Source of the DNA: Rhizophagus clarus
Lineage: Eukaryota; Glomeromycota; Glomeromycetes; Glomerales; Glomeraceae
DNA: 64,000 bases
Assembly (NCBI GenBank): GCA_015698045.1
Contig: BLAL01000059.1
Span: 563,001-627,000, forward strand
Direction: 5' to 3'
Position 1 is the first letter of the stretch, and every line of letters begins with the position of its first letter. A program made the position numbers and the translations under genes. This document shows, piece by piece, positions 32,090 through 42,663 of this stretch. Under the pieces are notes generated by a model. That model saw only the letters and a program-made list of their open reading frames with translations. It searched no databases and was not told the DNA's origin.

Positions 32090-32601
32090 AACAGATTGAT
32101 GACTGGTATGATGACTGATGATTGGTATAGATAGGTGGGTACAGATGGGTGGTTACAGATGGGTGGTTACAGATGGGTGAAAGGGTATTTTTTACATATC
32201 ATATTAGGCTCGGTGAAGCGTTTGAGCTAGTTACAGATGGGTGAAAAGTTGAGGTTACAGGTTACGCATCAGGTACCCCATTTCAAAGCTATTATATAAT
32301 TTTTTTTTTCAGACTACTTTTCCCAAAATCATCTGTAACATCTGTAGTATCTGTAACCTCTCCTCTTTTTCTTCTTTATTCTTCGTTTTATCTTGTTCTT
32401 GGTATGTTTGTTAGTTACAGATGTGGTTACAGATGGTTACAGATGGGGGTATGGTATGGAAATGGTATTTATCTATGGTATTGTTAGAGACACGTCATGA
32501 GGCGCTGGAGCCTAACTGGAAGGGGATCTGATGGGTTTTACCCTGGAGGGGGGATGTATAGGGGCTTTAGCCACTGCTGGGCGTAGCCCGGCACTGACGA
32601 C
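32090..32601 (-). repeat. Right terminal inverted repeat
   Basis: Its reverse complement begins GTCGTCAGTGCCGGGCTACG and aligns with the left TIR throughout. It carries about ten copies of the motif ATCTGTAAC in both orientations, at places where the left TIR has ATCTGTTCC. The ancestral outermost A seems to have been lost at the junction with ACACGTAAC. Confidence 0.8.
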
Positions 32602-34477
32602 ACACGTAACATGGATCTAGGCTAAGCTAGAAACAATTATACAATACTATGATACTAACACCTGATTAAAACTGAGAGACCCTGCTGGTCCGAAGACCCA
32701 GAGTTCTAGTAGGTAGAATACTGAAACAAACCATCCCCCACTGACACCAACCCAAAAAAAGAAACTAAATAAAATACTATATACGACTAAAATTTAGATA
32801 TTAGAGTTAGCAATAGTTTGACAATATCCATCTTATCGTCAGTCTTCTTGCCCGAGGACTTCTTCTTCTTCTTGTCTTTTGACTTTTTCGAAGTCTTCGT
32901 CTTGTCCTTATTAGGTTTAGAATTAGCCGAGTGAGTTTTTGAGGAACGAGAATTCTTGGTCTTCTTGAAGGAGTCTTGATTTTTGGACTTCTTAGTCAGA
33001 CCAGATGAACCCTTGGACTTTTTTGTTTGCGAGGCAGTAAGGGGAGCTGAACACCATGAAAGAGAGTAGTCGACATCATTGTGATTGAAATTAAATCTGG
33101 TTTTCCTACAGATTTCTACATCATCATATTTTTCGAAGAAGGCTACTATCGAAGCCTTTCCGCCTGTTTCAAATTGTTTAATAGCTTTGATTGGTAAGTG
33201 ACCAAACATTTCCTTTGAAGGAGCAGTGCGTTCTCAGGTTGACCAATAACGAGATTCTTGAGGTAAATCATTAAGGTATAGGCGAAACTGTTCTCTTTTT
33301 TTCCTTTGGTGTAGTGACCAGTTTCCAGGGAACCAACGTACAGATATATCACCAAGGGAGTATTGCCATATCCCCTGTTCGAAGGAAGCAAGTGTAAAAG
33401 TTGAGAGACTTATTTTGATTCAAAGCGTTTGGTATTTCCTTTGCTTTTTCACAGTCATCAAAATAGGATCTCCCCACGCTTTAAGTTTGGCAAGTATTTT
33501 TTCGTGAGACTAACTTGAAGGTACGTCATAAACAAAGATATCCCTAATGTTATTAACTTTTTTTTCCACCGATTTTTCTGCAGCTTTCTTTTTCTTCTTA
33601 TCTTTTGGCGTGGTATTACTACCACCGGAAGGTTGTGGAGGTATAGGTTGATCATCATTGGCATTTTCCATGTTTACGTCGATCAATTCCTCATCAGCTG
33701 TAGGCGGTCGTTGCTCAGACATAATCGGCGATTTTGAAGAGGTACCAGGCTAAGATATTCCTATTTCAGGTATTATCGGCGGTATGACTAGGTGTAAATC
33801 ACCAGAATTTACCAGATTCTGCATACCACATGACATTTCCTTTACGACTGTATCGCCCACTTTTTTCTCAAGGTTAGACGAAACTTTTTCAAAAAATTCT
33901 GGCTAGTGGAGATAACATTCAAAGACCCTTAGGCCTGAATGTACCACCAAAGAAACTAGTGTATTAGGAATGTTCGTTTATTGTGATATAGCTTTGTATT
34001 TTACAGGTTCAGCAGCAGCGTCGAAGGTCTTTATTAACCTTTTGCCTTATTCCTGGGCGGTACCACTTGTAATCTGTTGAAAATTTTCTTCTAACAATTG
34101 TAGAACATGTTGTTCAAATTGCAAACACCACGACGCTATTTGGGCATCTGTTGTTTCTATCGGCGGGATAGTAGGTTGTGGTGAAGATACAGGTTGCTTC
34201 TTTTTGTTTTTCTTCTGTTTCTTTTTACCCTTTTTCTTGGATTGAACTTTGGTCCAAAGATGGGGAGGAGGGGGCTCATCGCCCTCATAAAACGTATAAG
34301 AAGAAACTTTAGAAAAGGACTCTTCAGCTTCAGAAGAAAAGTCGGTATCAGTAGGAAGAAAGTTATCCTCCATAAAATATTTGTTTTGGCTCAACTCCAT
34401 AATGTCGTTATTAAATAAAAAATAAAAAATTTTTGTTTTAAATTTTATTATGGTTGTGAACGGAACGGTGAAGAGTT
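32602..34477 (-). mobile_element. ORF1-only LINE-type retroposon, copy B (interrupted)
   Basis: Minus-strand copy with its 5' end at about 34477 (AACTCTTCACCG) and its last 100 bp displaced to 13661-13760. The ORF1 start MELSQNKYFMEDNFLP is at 34400, followed by a Lys-rich tract (SKKKGKKKQKKNKKK). Two RNA-binding-like segments follow (IRDIFVYDVPSS; FGHLPIKAIKQFETGG), then a Ser/Lys-rich tail ending MDIVKLLLTLISKF. Several stops and frameshifts break it. There is no reverse transcriptase frame. It would depend on a LINE elsewhere. Confidence 0.8.
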
Positions 34478-36487
34478 TTTTATAAGGTTTTATAAGTTTT
34501 ATGTTTTATGTTTTATTGACAAAATGAATTCGAATATATGAGACAAATCCAAATACCAGAAGGTAAGTCTGTAGTAAAAGTACACGTAACATGAATCTAA
34601 GCTAAGCCAGAAACAATTATACAATACTATGATACTAACACCCGATTAAAACTGAGAGACCCTGCTGATCTGAAGACCCAGAGCTCTAGTAGGTAGAACT
34701 CTGAAACAAACCATCCCCTACTGACATCAACCCAAAAAAAGAAACTAAATAAAATACTATATACGACTAAAATTTAGATATTAGAGTTAGCAATAGTTTG
34801 ACAATATCCATCTTATCGTCAGTCTTCTTGCCCGAGGACTTCTTCTTCTTCTTGTCTTTTGACTTTTTCGAAGTCTTCGTCTTGTCCTTATTAGGTTTAG
34901 AATTAGCCAAGTGAGTTTTTGAGGAACTAGAATTCTTGGTCTTTTTAGAGGAGTCTGTACTTTTGGACTTCTTAATCGAACCAGAGGAATCCTTGGACTT
35001 TTTTGTTTGTGAGGCAGTAAGGGGAGCCAAACACCATGGGAGAGAGTAGTTAACATCGTTGTGATTGAAATTAAATCTGGTTTTCCTACAGATTTCTACA
35101 TCATCATATTTTTCGAAGAAGACTACAAACGAAGCCTTTCCACCTGTTTCAAATTGTTTAATAGCTTTGATTGGTAAATTACCAAACATTTCCTGAGAGG
35201 GAGCAGTGCGTTCCCATGTTGACCAATAACGAGATCTTGAGGTAAATCATTAAGGTATAAGCGAAACTGTTCTCTTTTTTTCCTTTGTTGTAGCGACTAG
35301 TTTTCAGGGAACCAACGTATAGAAATATCACCAAGGGAGTATTGCCATATCCCCTGTTCGAAGGAAGCGAGAGTAAAAGTTGAGAGACATATTTTGATCT
35401 GAAGCGTTTGGTATTTCCTTTGCTTCTTCACAGTCATCGAGATAGGATCTCCCCACGCTTTAAGTTCAGCAAGTATTTTATTGTGGGACCAACTTGAGGG
35501 TACGTCATAAACGAAGATATCCCTAATGTTATTAAATTTTTCATCAGGAATGTTAGTATCTACGAATATTTTTTCCACCGATTTTTCTGGGACCTTCTTT
35601 TTCTTTTTATCTTTTGGCGTGGTATTACTACTACCGGAAGGTTGCGAAAGTATAGGTTGATCATTATTGGCGTTCTGCATGTTTACGTCGATCAATTTCT
35701 CATCAGCTGTAGGCGGTCGCTACTTGGGCATAATCGGCGATTTTGAGGAGGTACCAGGCTGAGATATTCCTATTTCAGGTATTATCGGCGGTGTGACTAG
35801 GTGTGAGTCACCAGAATTTACCAGATTCTGCATACCACATGACATTTTCTTTACGACTGTATCGCCCACTTTTTTCTCAAGATTGGACGAAATTTTTTCA
35901 AAAAATTCAGGCTGGTGGAGATAACACTCAAAAACCCTTAAGCCTGAGTGTATCACCAAAGAAACTAGTGTATTAGGAATGTTTGTTCGTTGTGATATAG
36001 CTTTGTATCTTACAGGTTCAGCAGCAGCGCCAAAAGTCTTTATTAACCTTTTGCCCTGTTCCTGGGCGGTGCCACTTGTAATTTGTTGAAAATTTTCTTC
36101 TAACAATTGTAGAACATGTTGTTCATATTGCATATACCACGATACTATTTGGGCATCCATTGTTTCTATCGGCAGGATAGTAGGTTGTGGTGAAGATACT
36201 GGTTGCTTGTTTTTGTTTTTCTTTTGTTTCTTTTTACCCTTTTTCTTGGATTGAACTTTGGTCCAAAGATGGGGAGGAGGGGGCTCATCGCCCTCATAAA
36301 ACGTATAAGAAGAAACTTTAGAAAAGGACTCTTCAGCTTCAGAAGAAGAGTCGGTATCAGTAGGAAGAAGGTTATCCTCCATAAAATATTTGTTTTGGCT
36401 CAACTCCATAACGTCGTTATTAAATAAAAATAAAAATTTTTTTTGTTTTAAATTTTATTATGGTTGTGAACGGAACGGGAAAGAGTT
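34478..36487 (-). mobile_element. ORF1-only LINE-type retroposon, copy A (full length, ~2.0 kb)
   Basis: 5' end at ~36487 (AACTCTTTCCCGTTCCG) and 3' end at ~34478, directly abutting the 5' end of copy B head to tail. ORF1 runs from 36409. A stretch of 229 residues ends SPIMPK, then a TAG where copy B reads Gln (SEQRP). It continues VNMQNANNDQ and an RRM-like domain (NIRDIFVYDVPSSW, then ILAELKAWGDPISMTVKK), then a TAG where copy B has Trp (WFPGNW). The second domain (GNLPIKAIKQFETGG) and a Ser/Lys-rich tail end at 34767. The 3' UTR is ~285 bp. Known LINE ORF1 proteins bind RNA. No endonuclease or reverse transcriptase is present. Confidence 0.8.
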
Positions 36488-36715
36488 ATCTTATATATAA
36501 GATTTTATATGTAATATATATATCATATATATAACGAATTTTTTAACTTATAAAATATAATTATAATATATATTAAAATTCGCTTTTATTATACAAATAT
36601 ATATCTAACTTATCCCTATTTTTAAGTCTATTATACAAATTTATTCATATGACATATTGGAAATTTATATAGTGTTATTATACAAATCTAGATCCCTGTA
36701 TTATATGTATTCTTC
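36488..36715. other. AT-rich flank of retroposon copy A
   Basis: Runs of TATA-type sequence and ATTATACAAATYTA repeats. No gene seen. Confidence 0.5.
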
Positions 36716-37907
36716 AGGATCCTACTGAGGTTCTAAGAGCAAATAAGGAATATAATGAAAGACGTAATGCTGAGAATGCCAAACTCAAGACCACAATTGA
36801 GGAGTTGAAATCTAAGAATGCTGAGTTTAGAGATAAACTCGCAAAAGTAAAACAGAAGCAAATGTTAAATGATAATACTTCTAACAACAATTCATCTAAC
36901 TTCAATTTGATTGCAGTACCAGAGGTGATAACAGTACCTACTGAAAAGAAAGAGATGGATAATTTCTTGCTTGAGACTCATAAGAAAATTGTTAATAGTG
37001 AAATAAAGTAACGTAATAAGGAAAAGAAGCTTCATGCTGAAAGCGTAACATCTTCAGAACAGGAGGTTGTGAAGCAATCTTATCAAAACAGTCATAAGAA
37101 AAAAAGTGTTGAGAAAATTGCCCAAGTGATAAATAATGGTATTCAAGATAATGTAAAATATCGAGAGCCAATTTCCTCTGGTTGTTCACTCCGTAAACCA
37201 TTTCATGAGACTGAAATTTTAGCGATAGCCTGTTACCCAAAATGCTCTTCATCTTTGCTCGATTTAACAAAGTTATTTGATAAAGCATTAGATGCCAAAT
37301 ATCGCACTAAAAAAGCTAACAAGGAAAAAATCTTATGCTGGGTTAACTTTGGGAAAAAATTTATAGTTCACTTTAGTGAACTTGTAAAAAATAGCAATGA
37401 CAAAATTGGAGAGAAAAAAGCAAAAGATATAATTTATGATGAGATGCTAGAACAACTTGTCACCATTCGTAAGAAGAAATCAAAAGAAATAGGTATACAG
37501 CTTTCAAAAATCTCACGTAGTTCTCTAACTAGAAGGACTCAAAGGTCTATGAAGCTTTTAGAATAATTGAGAAAATAGGTATAAATAAAATTAAGTATCT
37601 TAGTGAATATAGTCCCAATTCTATTTTAGAGTTGACTAACGATCAAATTCAAGAGATCATAGATAACTTCTCCAAAAATCCAAATACTGAATTACCAGAT
37701 GATCATAAAGCCTCTATCATCGATTCTGAAGGGAAGATTTTGGATGATCAGAGTAATGCAACAGAGGCGGTTTCAGCTGAGGTAAGCATTTCACTCGAAG
37801 CTATAGATGATTACTACAAAATGATCTTGGAAGAATGTGTGAAGGATTGTGAGTATTTTGATAAGGAAATTGATTTCACATCCCAGCTGATGAAAGAAAC
37901 AAATGAA
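36716..37907 (+). pseudogene. Decayed coiled-coil family gene with C-terminal helical module
   Basis: A relative of the gene at 19017-19789. It lacks the first part and begins at EVLRANKEYNERRNAENAKL, followed by DNFLLETHKKIVNSEIK and a stop (TAA at 37009, where the relative has CAA). It then continues through SVEKIAQVINNGIQDNVKYR, CYPKCSSSLLDLTKLFDKAL and KEKILCWVNFGKKFIVHFSE. A one-base shift at ~37557 changes frame, and the C-terminal module KIGINKIKYLSEYSPNSILE, LTNDQIQEIIDNF follows. The natural end appears to be the TAG now found after the inserted TIR element (at 38211). Function unknown. Confidence 0.6.
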
Positions 37908-38202
37908 AGGACCCCAGACATTACTGATATAACTCGTAATTATGAAAAAGAGCAAATTAATGTGAAATTTAAAAGCTAAAAAACATGTTTTTTGCAATTT
38001 CATGTCAACCAATGATCCAAATTAAATGAACTTTTTTTTAAAATATAGCTCTCAATGAGATCTACAAAATAAAAAAATGTTTATCAAAATTGGTTAAATA
38101 GATGGCGAGATATCCTTAAAAAACTAAAAGAGCAAATTGGCTTAATTTTGAGAAAAATAGGTAAAAAAAATGTGAGTTATTTTAGTAATGTCTGGGGGTT
38201 CT
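37908..38202. mobile_element. MITE-like TIR element, copy 2
   Basis: 295 bp, with ends AGGACCCCAGACATTACT and, reversed, AGAACCCCCAGACATTACT. It is flanked by the 8-bp duplication CAAATGAA (37900-37907 and 38203-38210). Its sequence is the reverse complement of copy 1 at 3936-4231. The insertion is one codon before a TAG, so the host frame now reads into it for 23 residues to a stop at 37977-37979. Confidence 0.85.
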
Positions 38203-38555
38203 CAAATGAATAGATGCCAGACGATTCGAATGATGATGAATATGGTGGATATAATGAATATGGTGAATGTGATAAAGGTTATTACTGTCATGATGGAGGA
38301 TATGAAAGAAAAACCTCACTAATGATAAATCCTATTATCTTTCTGGTAACCCCCTAGGAGAATTATGTACAGCGCTTACAGCTCGTAGAATAAAAATATT
38401 ATTTCTTTTTTTGAATCACGTGAATGGCTTAGATATTATACCCACAATAAACGTCACTGGTTCATGTGATTATCAGTTATAATATATAATGATGTACCTA
38501 TTGATATTATTTTTATATTAATATTTGACTTATAATAAAAGTCTCAACGAAAAAA

Positions 38556-39104
38556 ATGGGACAAACACATCCCAAGCCAGAGCCAGAATCATACTTCAAG
38601 CACTTCAAGCCCAATATTGATGAACTTAGAAGAAATTGGTTCACTAATCTGCCACCAGCTTCACAAACATATACTGATGATTTTTGAAGTAAAGGAAACA
38701 GGTTTTGGTATTTTGATGATCATGATATTGAGGCACTTAACCAATTTTGTCAGCTTGAACTTGAATCACTAGAGTTAGATAATGAAAAGGAATCAAAAAT
38801 TAAGGAATTTTGTGCGAAGTATAACTATGCTTATATTCTATTAGATATTGATAAAGACGGTTACATGCGAAGGTTTCTTATCTTAGAATCAATAACGTAT
38901 TGTATTGTTGAGAAAGAGTTAAAAAAATTTGGGAAGACCTTAATTGTTTGCATTGGTAATAAAAACTTTTATTGTGCACAAATATACTTGGGTGGTAGTG
39001 GTGAATTGTACATACTTTTGAATGATGAACCGCTAAAAGTTTTGTATAATTACAAAGATATAGGCATAAGAAACTCTGATTTGTTTCAAAATACTAATTA
39101 CTGA
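38556..39104 (+). pseudogene. Unknown small globular protein, one in-frame TGA
   Basis: 183 codons from ATG 38556, starting MGQTHPKPEPESYFKHFKPN, with TGA at codon 44 (38685-38687) in DDF-stop-SKGNRF. The rest is well-composed coding sequence (FWYFDDHDIEALNQFCQLE, then YAYILLDIDKDGYMRRFLI, LIVCIGNKNFYCAQIYLGG). No known domain is recognised. A TATA-like ACTTATAATAAAAG lies ~27 bp upstream of the ATG. Without the TGA it would be an ordinary single-exon gene. If CGA was the original codon, this is another example of the same decay. Confidence 0.6.
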
Positions 39105-39158
39105 ATATGTTTTGATTATCAAATAAATATTTTATATGTAAGTCTTTTCTTTTAATTC

Positions 39159-41203
39159 TTTTTTTTTTTTTTTTTTTTTTTGAGTCAAAAGAAGCGCTTT
39201 TATTTCTGAAAAAAGATAGAAAAGTATACAAAAGATCAGTAATACAAAGCCAGCCTGTTCCTCACACTAGAGTCACAAACTATCTCATGACTACTATATC
39301 CCTAGCCTATTCTCTTTAGTGCAATAGGAAGTCTAGTTATAGAATTGTTCAAGGTATAAGAAAAAACGAAAAAGAAAAGAAAAATTCTACGATCTAATAA
39401 AACAAAATAACATTACGCAAAGCGAATGCTAAGCATGACAAGAAGTTAGTATGGAATTTTTTATCTATCCCTCCCAACTAAACTAAACATAATGTTCTAA
39501 TAATGCCTTCAGTTCAGCGATTAAATGTTTTACATCTGGCTTCTTAGACTGGTCATTTCTTGAATGATTGATCTTCTTGGTAGAGCGACCAGATTTAGGA
39601 GTTTTATTGTGATCGTTCTTGCGGTTGTTAGTATTAAAACCTGAAAAAGAAAGATTAGACCCTTTAGGTGTCTGTGAAGATTTGTCTGCATTACCAATTC
39701 AAGCAGATTTACGTAAATTCTTGAAGTTGGAGGTGGAATAATGGCATCAAGAGATTCTACCTTCATTCTAAAGCTGGGGGTTATTAATGCAGGTGGAAAC
39801 GTGATCTCAAGTGTCAAAGTAACCTATCAGCTTTCTGGATCCATCAACTTCTTTAACTAATTTAAAAGATTTTATGCCACTATCCAACAAAAATTGGTGA
39901 GGGCGTCCATTTGGGAATAAAGAGGCATCCGTCATGTCGTCTGGAAGATTATACATGACAGCTTGGAACTTTTCTTGTTGTTTCCTTTCTAAAAGGTTCC
40001 AAGAAGCAGGAAACCATCAAACAGGGATTCCTCTCAAGTTGACAGTCCAGTCCCCTCTGTTGTAGCATTTCAAGCACTCATGGTCAGGAATCAGTCTAAC
40101 CATCGCAGATAAATACTTCTTGTGCATCCTTGTGCTGACTGATATGACCTTACCTCATCATCCTAAATTGGCCAACAGAGTATAGTTATCCCATTTGGCC
40201 AGAATATCGTAGACTACAAGATCCAATAATTGTGCTTATTCTTGATCTTGGGGAATATATCCGGTGATAATAACATTTCCATTTTTTAACACATTGTCTT
40301 TCTCCTTCTGCTTTAATTTCTTTCCATTGTCTATAGGAGTTGATTGTGGATTGGAATCTCGCTTCAACTGCTACTTATAGAGTGTGGAAGGAGGAGAAAG
40401 TAAACTTTGATTAAAAGTAACCGTCCTTGAACCAGAAGGTTTTGAGGATGTATACTCAGGAGATTCCTTGCTAAAAGTGGGCACTACATATTCATCCAGT
40501 CCAGAAGAAGTCTGTATTTGCAACTTTTGTTTCTCCTTACGGGCCTTCTTTTTAGCATTCCTTTTCTGAGATTTGGTCAAGGGCGTGACAGATATAGGTG
40601 TGATATTACGTGAGGGTGTAATGACCAATACGTCATCCATATCATCCAATGATGATATTGAATTTATATCAAAAACATCAAAATTCATCAACGTGTCTGA
40701 TTGGTGCATAGGATCCCCTAGATTTTCCTTATCAGAAGTTTGTTTGCTTGCTATTACCAACGCTCAGTGAATTTTAAAATCCATGAGAAAAATTTCCCGA
40801 TGGTCATCGTCCAAGAGAAAGATATTGAGCAAAGTAGCTAAAAATTGAGTTATGATAGGAAAGCAGTCGTAGCGACTAATATATGACAACTTTTCCATAG
40901 GAACTACTTGGTCCTTATAAATGCGAAGAAACTCGTCTATAGCTGAAGGGTCTGAAGTTATTATTGAGCTAAAAAGAGACTCTAAGTTTTTTTCGATGAG
41001 TTCTGTGATAAAATCTACTATAACATCATGAAAACGGTTAGGAGGTATACTCTTTAGAGCAGAAGTAGGGGTAACTTGAGTCGTAGAAGACGTTGATGCT
41101 GTTTTTGGAGCTGGTTTACTTAGCAAAAATCCTTTCTTTATGATAAAAATAAAATTTTTCCTTCCGTGAAAATTTGGTTTACAGATCTGCAGGAAAGAGT
41201 TCC
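39159..41203 (-). mobile_element. ORF1-only retroposon of a second subfamily, full length with 15-bp target duplication
   Basis: Bounded by CTTTTCTTTTAATTC at 39144-39158 and 41204-41218. The 3' end is a long T run on the plus strand (poly(A) tail on the minus strand). The 5' end starts GGGAACTCTTTCC, similar to copies A and B. ORF1 pieces run MLSKPAPKTASTSSTTQVTP (41126), FHDVIVDFITELIEKNLESL, then KSQKRNAKKKARKEKQK, an RRM-like part with GIPVWWFPASW (compare DISIRWFPENW in copy A), LPDDMTDASLFPNG, and a Ser/Lys-rich tail. Frame breaks are frequent. No reverse transcriptase is present. A collinear layout with low identity shows an old split of one family. Confidence 0.85.
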
Positions 41204-41493
41204 CTTTTCTTTTAATTCAATTTTTCTATAATACTGTATAAATATAGTATAATAATTAGTAAATCATAATTGTAAATTCTCTTGTAAAATGCGATTAAAA
41301 TTAAAAATTTCTTAGGTAGGAATAATATATCAATATAAATAAATGAATATACTGGTGTGAATTGTTGGATTTACTTCAAAAAAATAAATTAGAAATTCCA
41401 TTCCATTACTCCATTAATATTATAATAATAAATGATTTTATTTTAATTAGTCCAGCAAAAATAATATATTATTATTTTTTTACATATTATGAT

Positions 41494-42663
41494 TTAATCT
41501 CTTATTAATCTACAAAAAAAATTTGCAAATAAATTAACACTAATAAAAATTAGGTATTCTTTATTTCCAAAAAAATCTACAATTAGATCTGTATATTCCT
41601 GTAATCTACTTTTAGTTTGTGGAGCTTCTAGGTGAATACTACCTTTACTTTCAGCATAATTACACATGATAAAATATTCATCCATTTGTTTAGCATCAAT
41701 TTCTTCGTAATTAAAATTATATAAATATTCACATCATTTACAAGCTTTAATTTTGCCAATTACTAATACAGATTGTGGGTCCATTATGCTTTGATAATTG
41801 TTTGTGAGATCTACTGAATCTGCTATTTTAAAATAGTGAAAATCAATGAAATTATTGTTCAAATCATCATTTAATTTACCTACTCTATGGAATTCCTGTA
41901 TATACCTCAATGATGTTTTCAAAGAAATAGCCATACAGTTGATTCTTTTAGCGGCAGATATAGGTAATTGACGAAATATAACCTGATTTGTTGAAATTTA
42001 TTTATAATATTCAAATTCCTGATAAACATATGATGGAGGTGCTTTGATAATCCTTTGAATTGTGAAAAACTGTCTGTATTTAAAATATACATCTGGGCTG
42101 GTTGTTATATCCAATAATTTTTGTTAGTTATCAGAAATTATACAGATCATTGTTAGCAATAAAAGACAATCATATGATAGAAAAGTACCAATTGTATTTC
42201 TTATAGAATCTATGATTTTACATAAATTCACTTCTTTTCTAATTATGGAATAACAAACTTTCCATTGAATTAATTTACTTATTAAACATCTTGATGTAAA
42301 GGAAATTTGAGAATAAAAAAATTTTAATAAGCCTTCATCTACAAAATTATTTAACATAAATTCAAGATGAAGGTTTCTGCATTTATCAGTAAATCCAACT
42401 ATATCATTTTCAAGAACACGTCTTATACCTAAATACTGTGATACAAACAGTATTTCAGCATAAACTTGCTGAGACTCTTCAAATGTCATAATAAAAGATC
42501 CTATTACTATATAATTATTGATTTCTCAAAGTGCTAAAAAAGCTTCTTTTTGAAGTTGTGATAAATTGTTTGGATTACTTGCTGTACTTTGCCAAAAAAT
42601 AGTCTGGCGTTGTTTTAAAACTAATTGAAGTTGATCCAATTGGATAGTTGATAATGTATTCAT
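41494..42663 (-). pseudogene. Unrecognised 389-codon gene with four in-frame stops
   Basis: One continuous frame from ATG 42663 (MNTLSTIQLDQLQLVLKQRQ) to the stop at 41494. It is interrupted by TGA near 42528 and by TAA at 42124, ~41998 and TGA at ~41731, with no frameshift. The sequence between stops has good composition (FEESQQVYAEILFVSQYLGI, FVDEGLLKFFYSQISF, MDPQSVLVIGKIKAC, LQEYTDLIVDFFGNKEY). I do not recognise the family. All damage is point nonsense, so the gene died recently or by a transition-type process. It could be a host gene or an integrated viral protein; nothing here decides. Confidence 0.45.

Larger units (their letters stand above)
13761..32601. mobile_element. Maverick/Polinton-like giant DNA transposon with Gag-type capsid gene and effector-like cargo
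   Basis: Seen: inverted terminal repeats at both ends (13761-~14249 and ~32090-32601), reconstitution of a retroposon across the insertion, and inside it a packaging ATPase, a retroviral-type integrase with chromodomain, a Gag-like capsid and a retropepsin-like protease. Known: Polintons are 15-20 kb, carry an rve integrase and FtsK/A32 ATPase, and have TIRs of hundreds of bp starting 5'-AG; this element starts AGTCGTC. Missing: protein-primed PolB, adenain-type protease and jelly-roll capsid. The target duplication is blurred: ACAC is duplicated, and the 6 bp GTACAC is possible if three bases were lost at the right end. The left ~11 kb is host-like cargo. Alternative: two related elements joined by recombination. 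Confidence 0.75.

Noticed and set aside
32787..35695. Retroposon ORF1 pieces as host RNA-binding genes
   Set aside because: Three to four copies with shared ends, poly(A) and target duplications show they are mobile elements.
18567..42530. TGA as a sense codon (alternative genetic code)
   Set aside because: Many genes end naturally at TGA, and TAA and TAG stops occur inside genes as well; mutation from CGA, CAA, CAG or TGG explains the pattern better.
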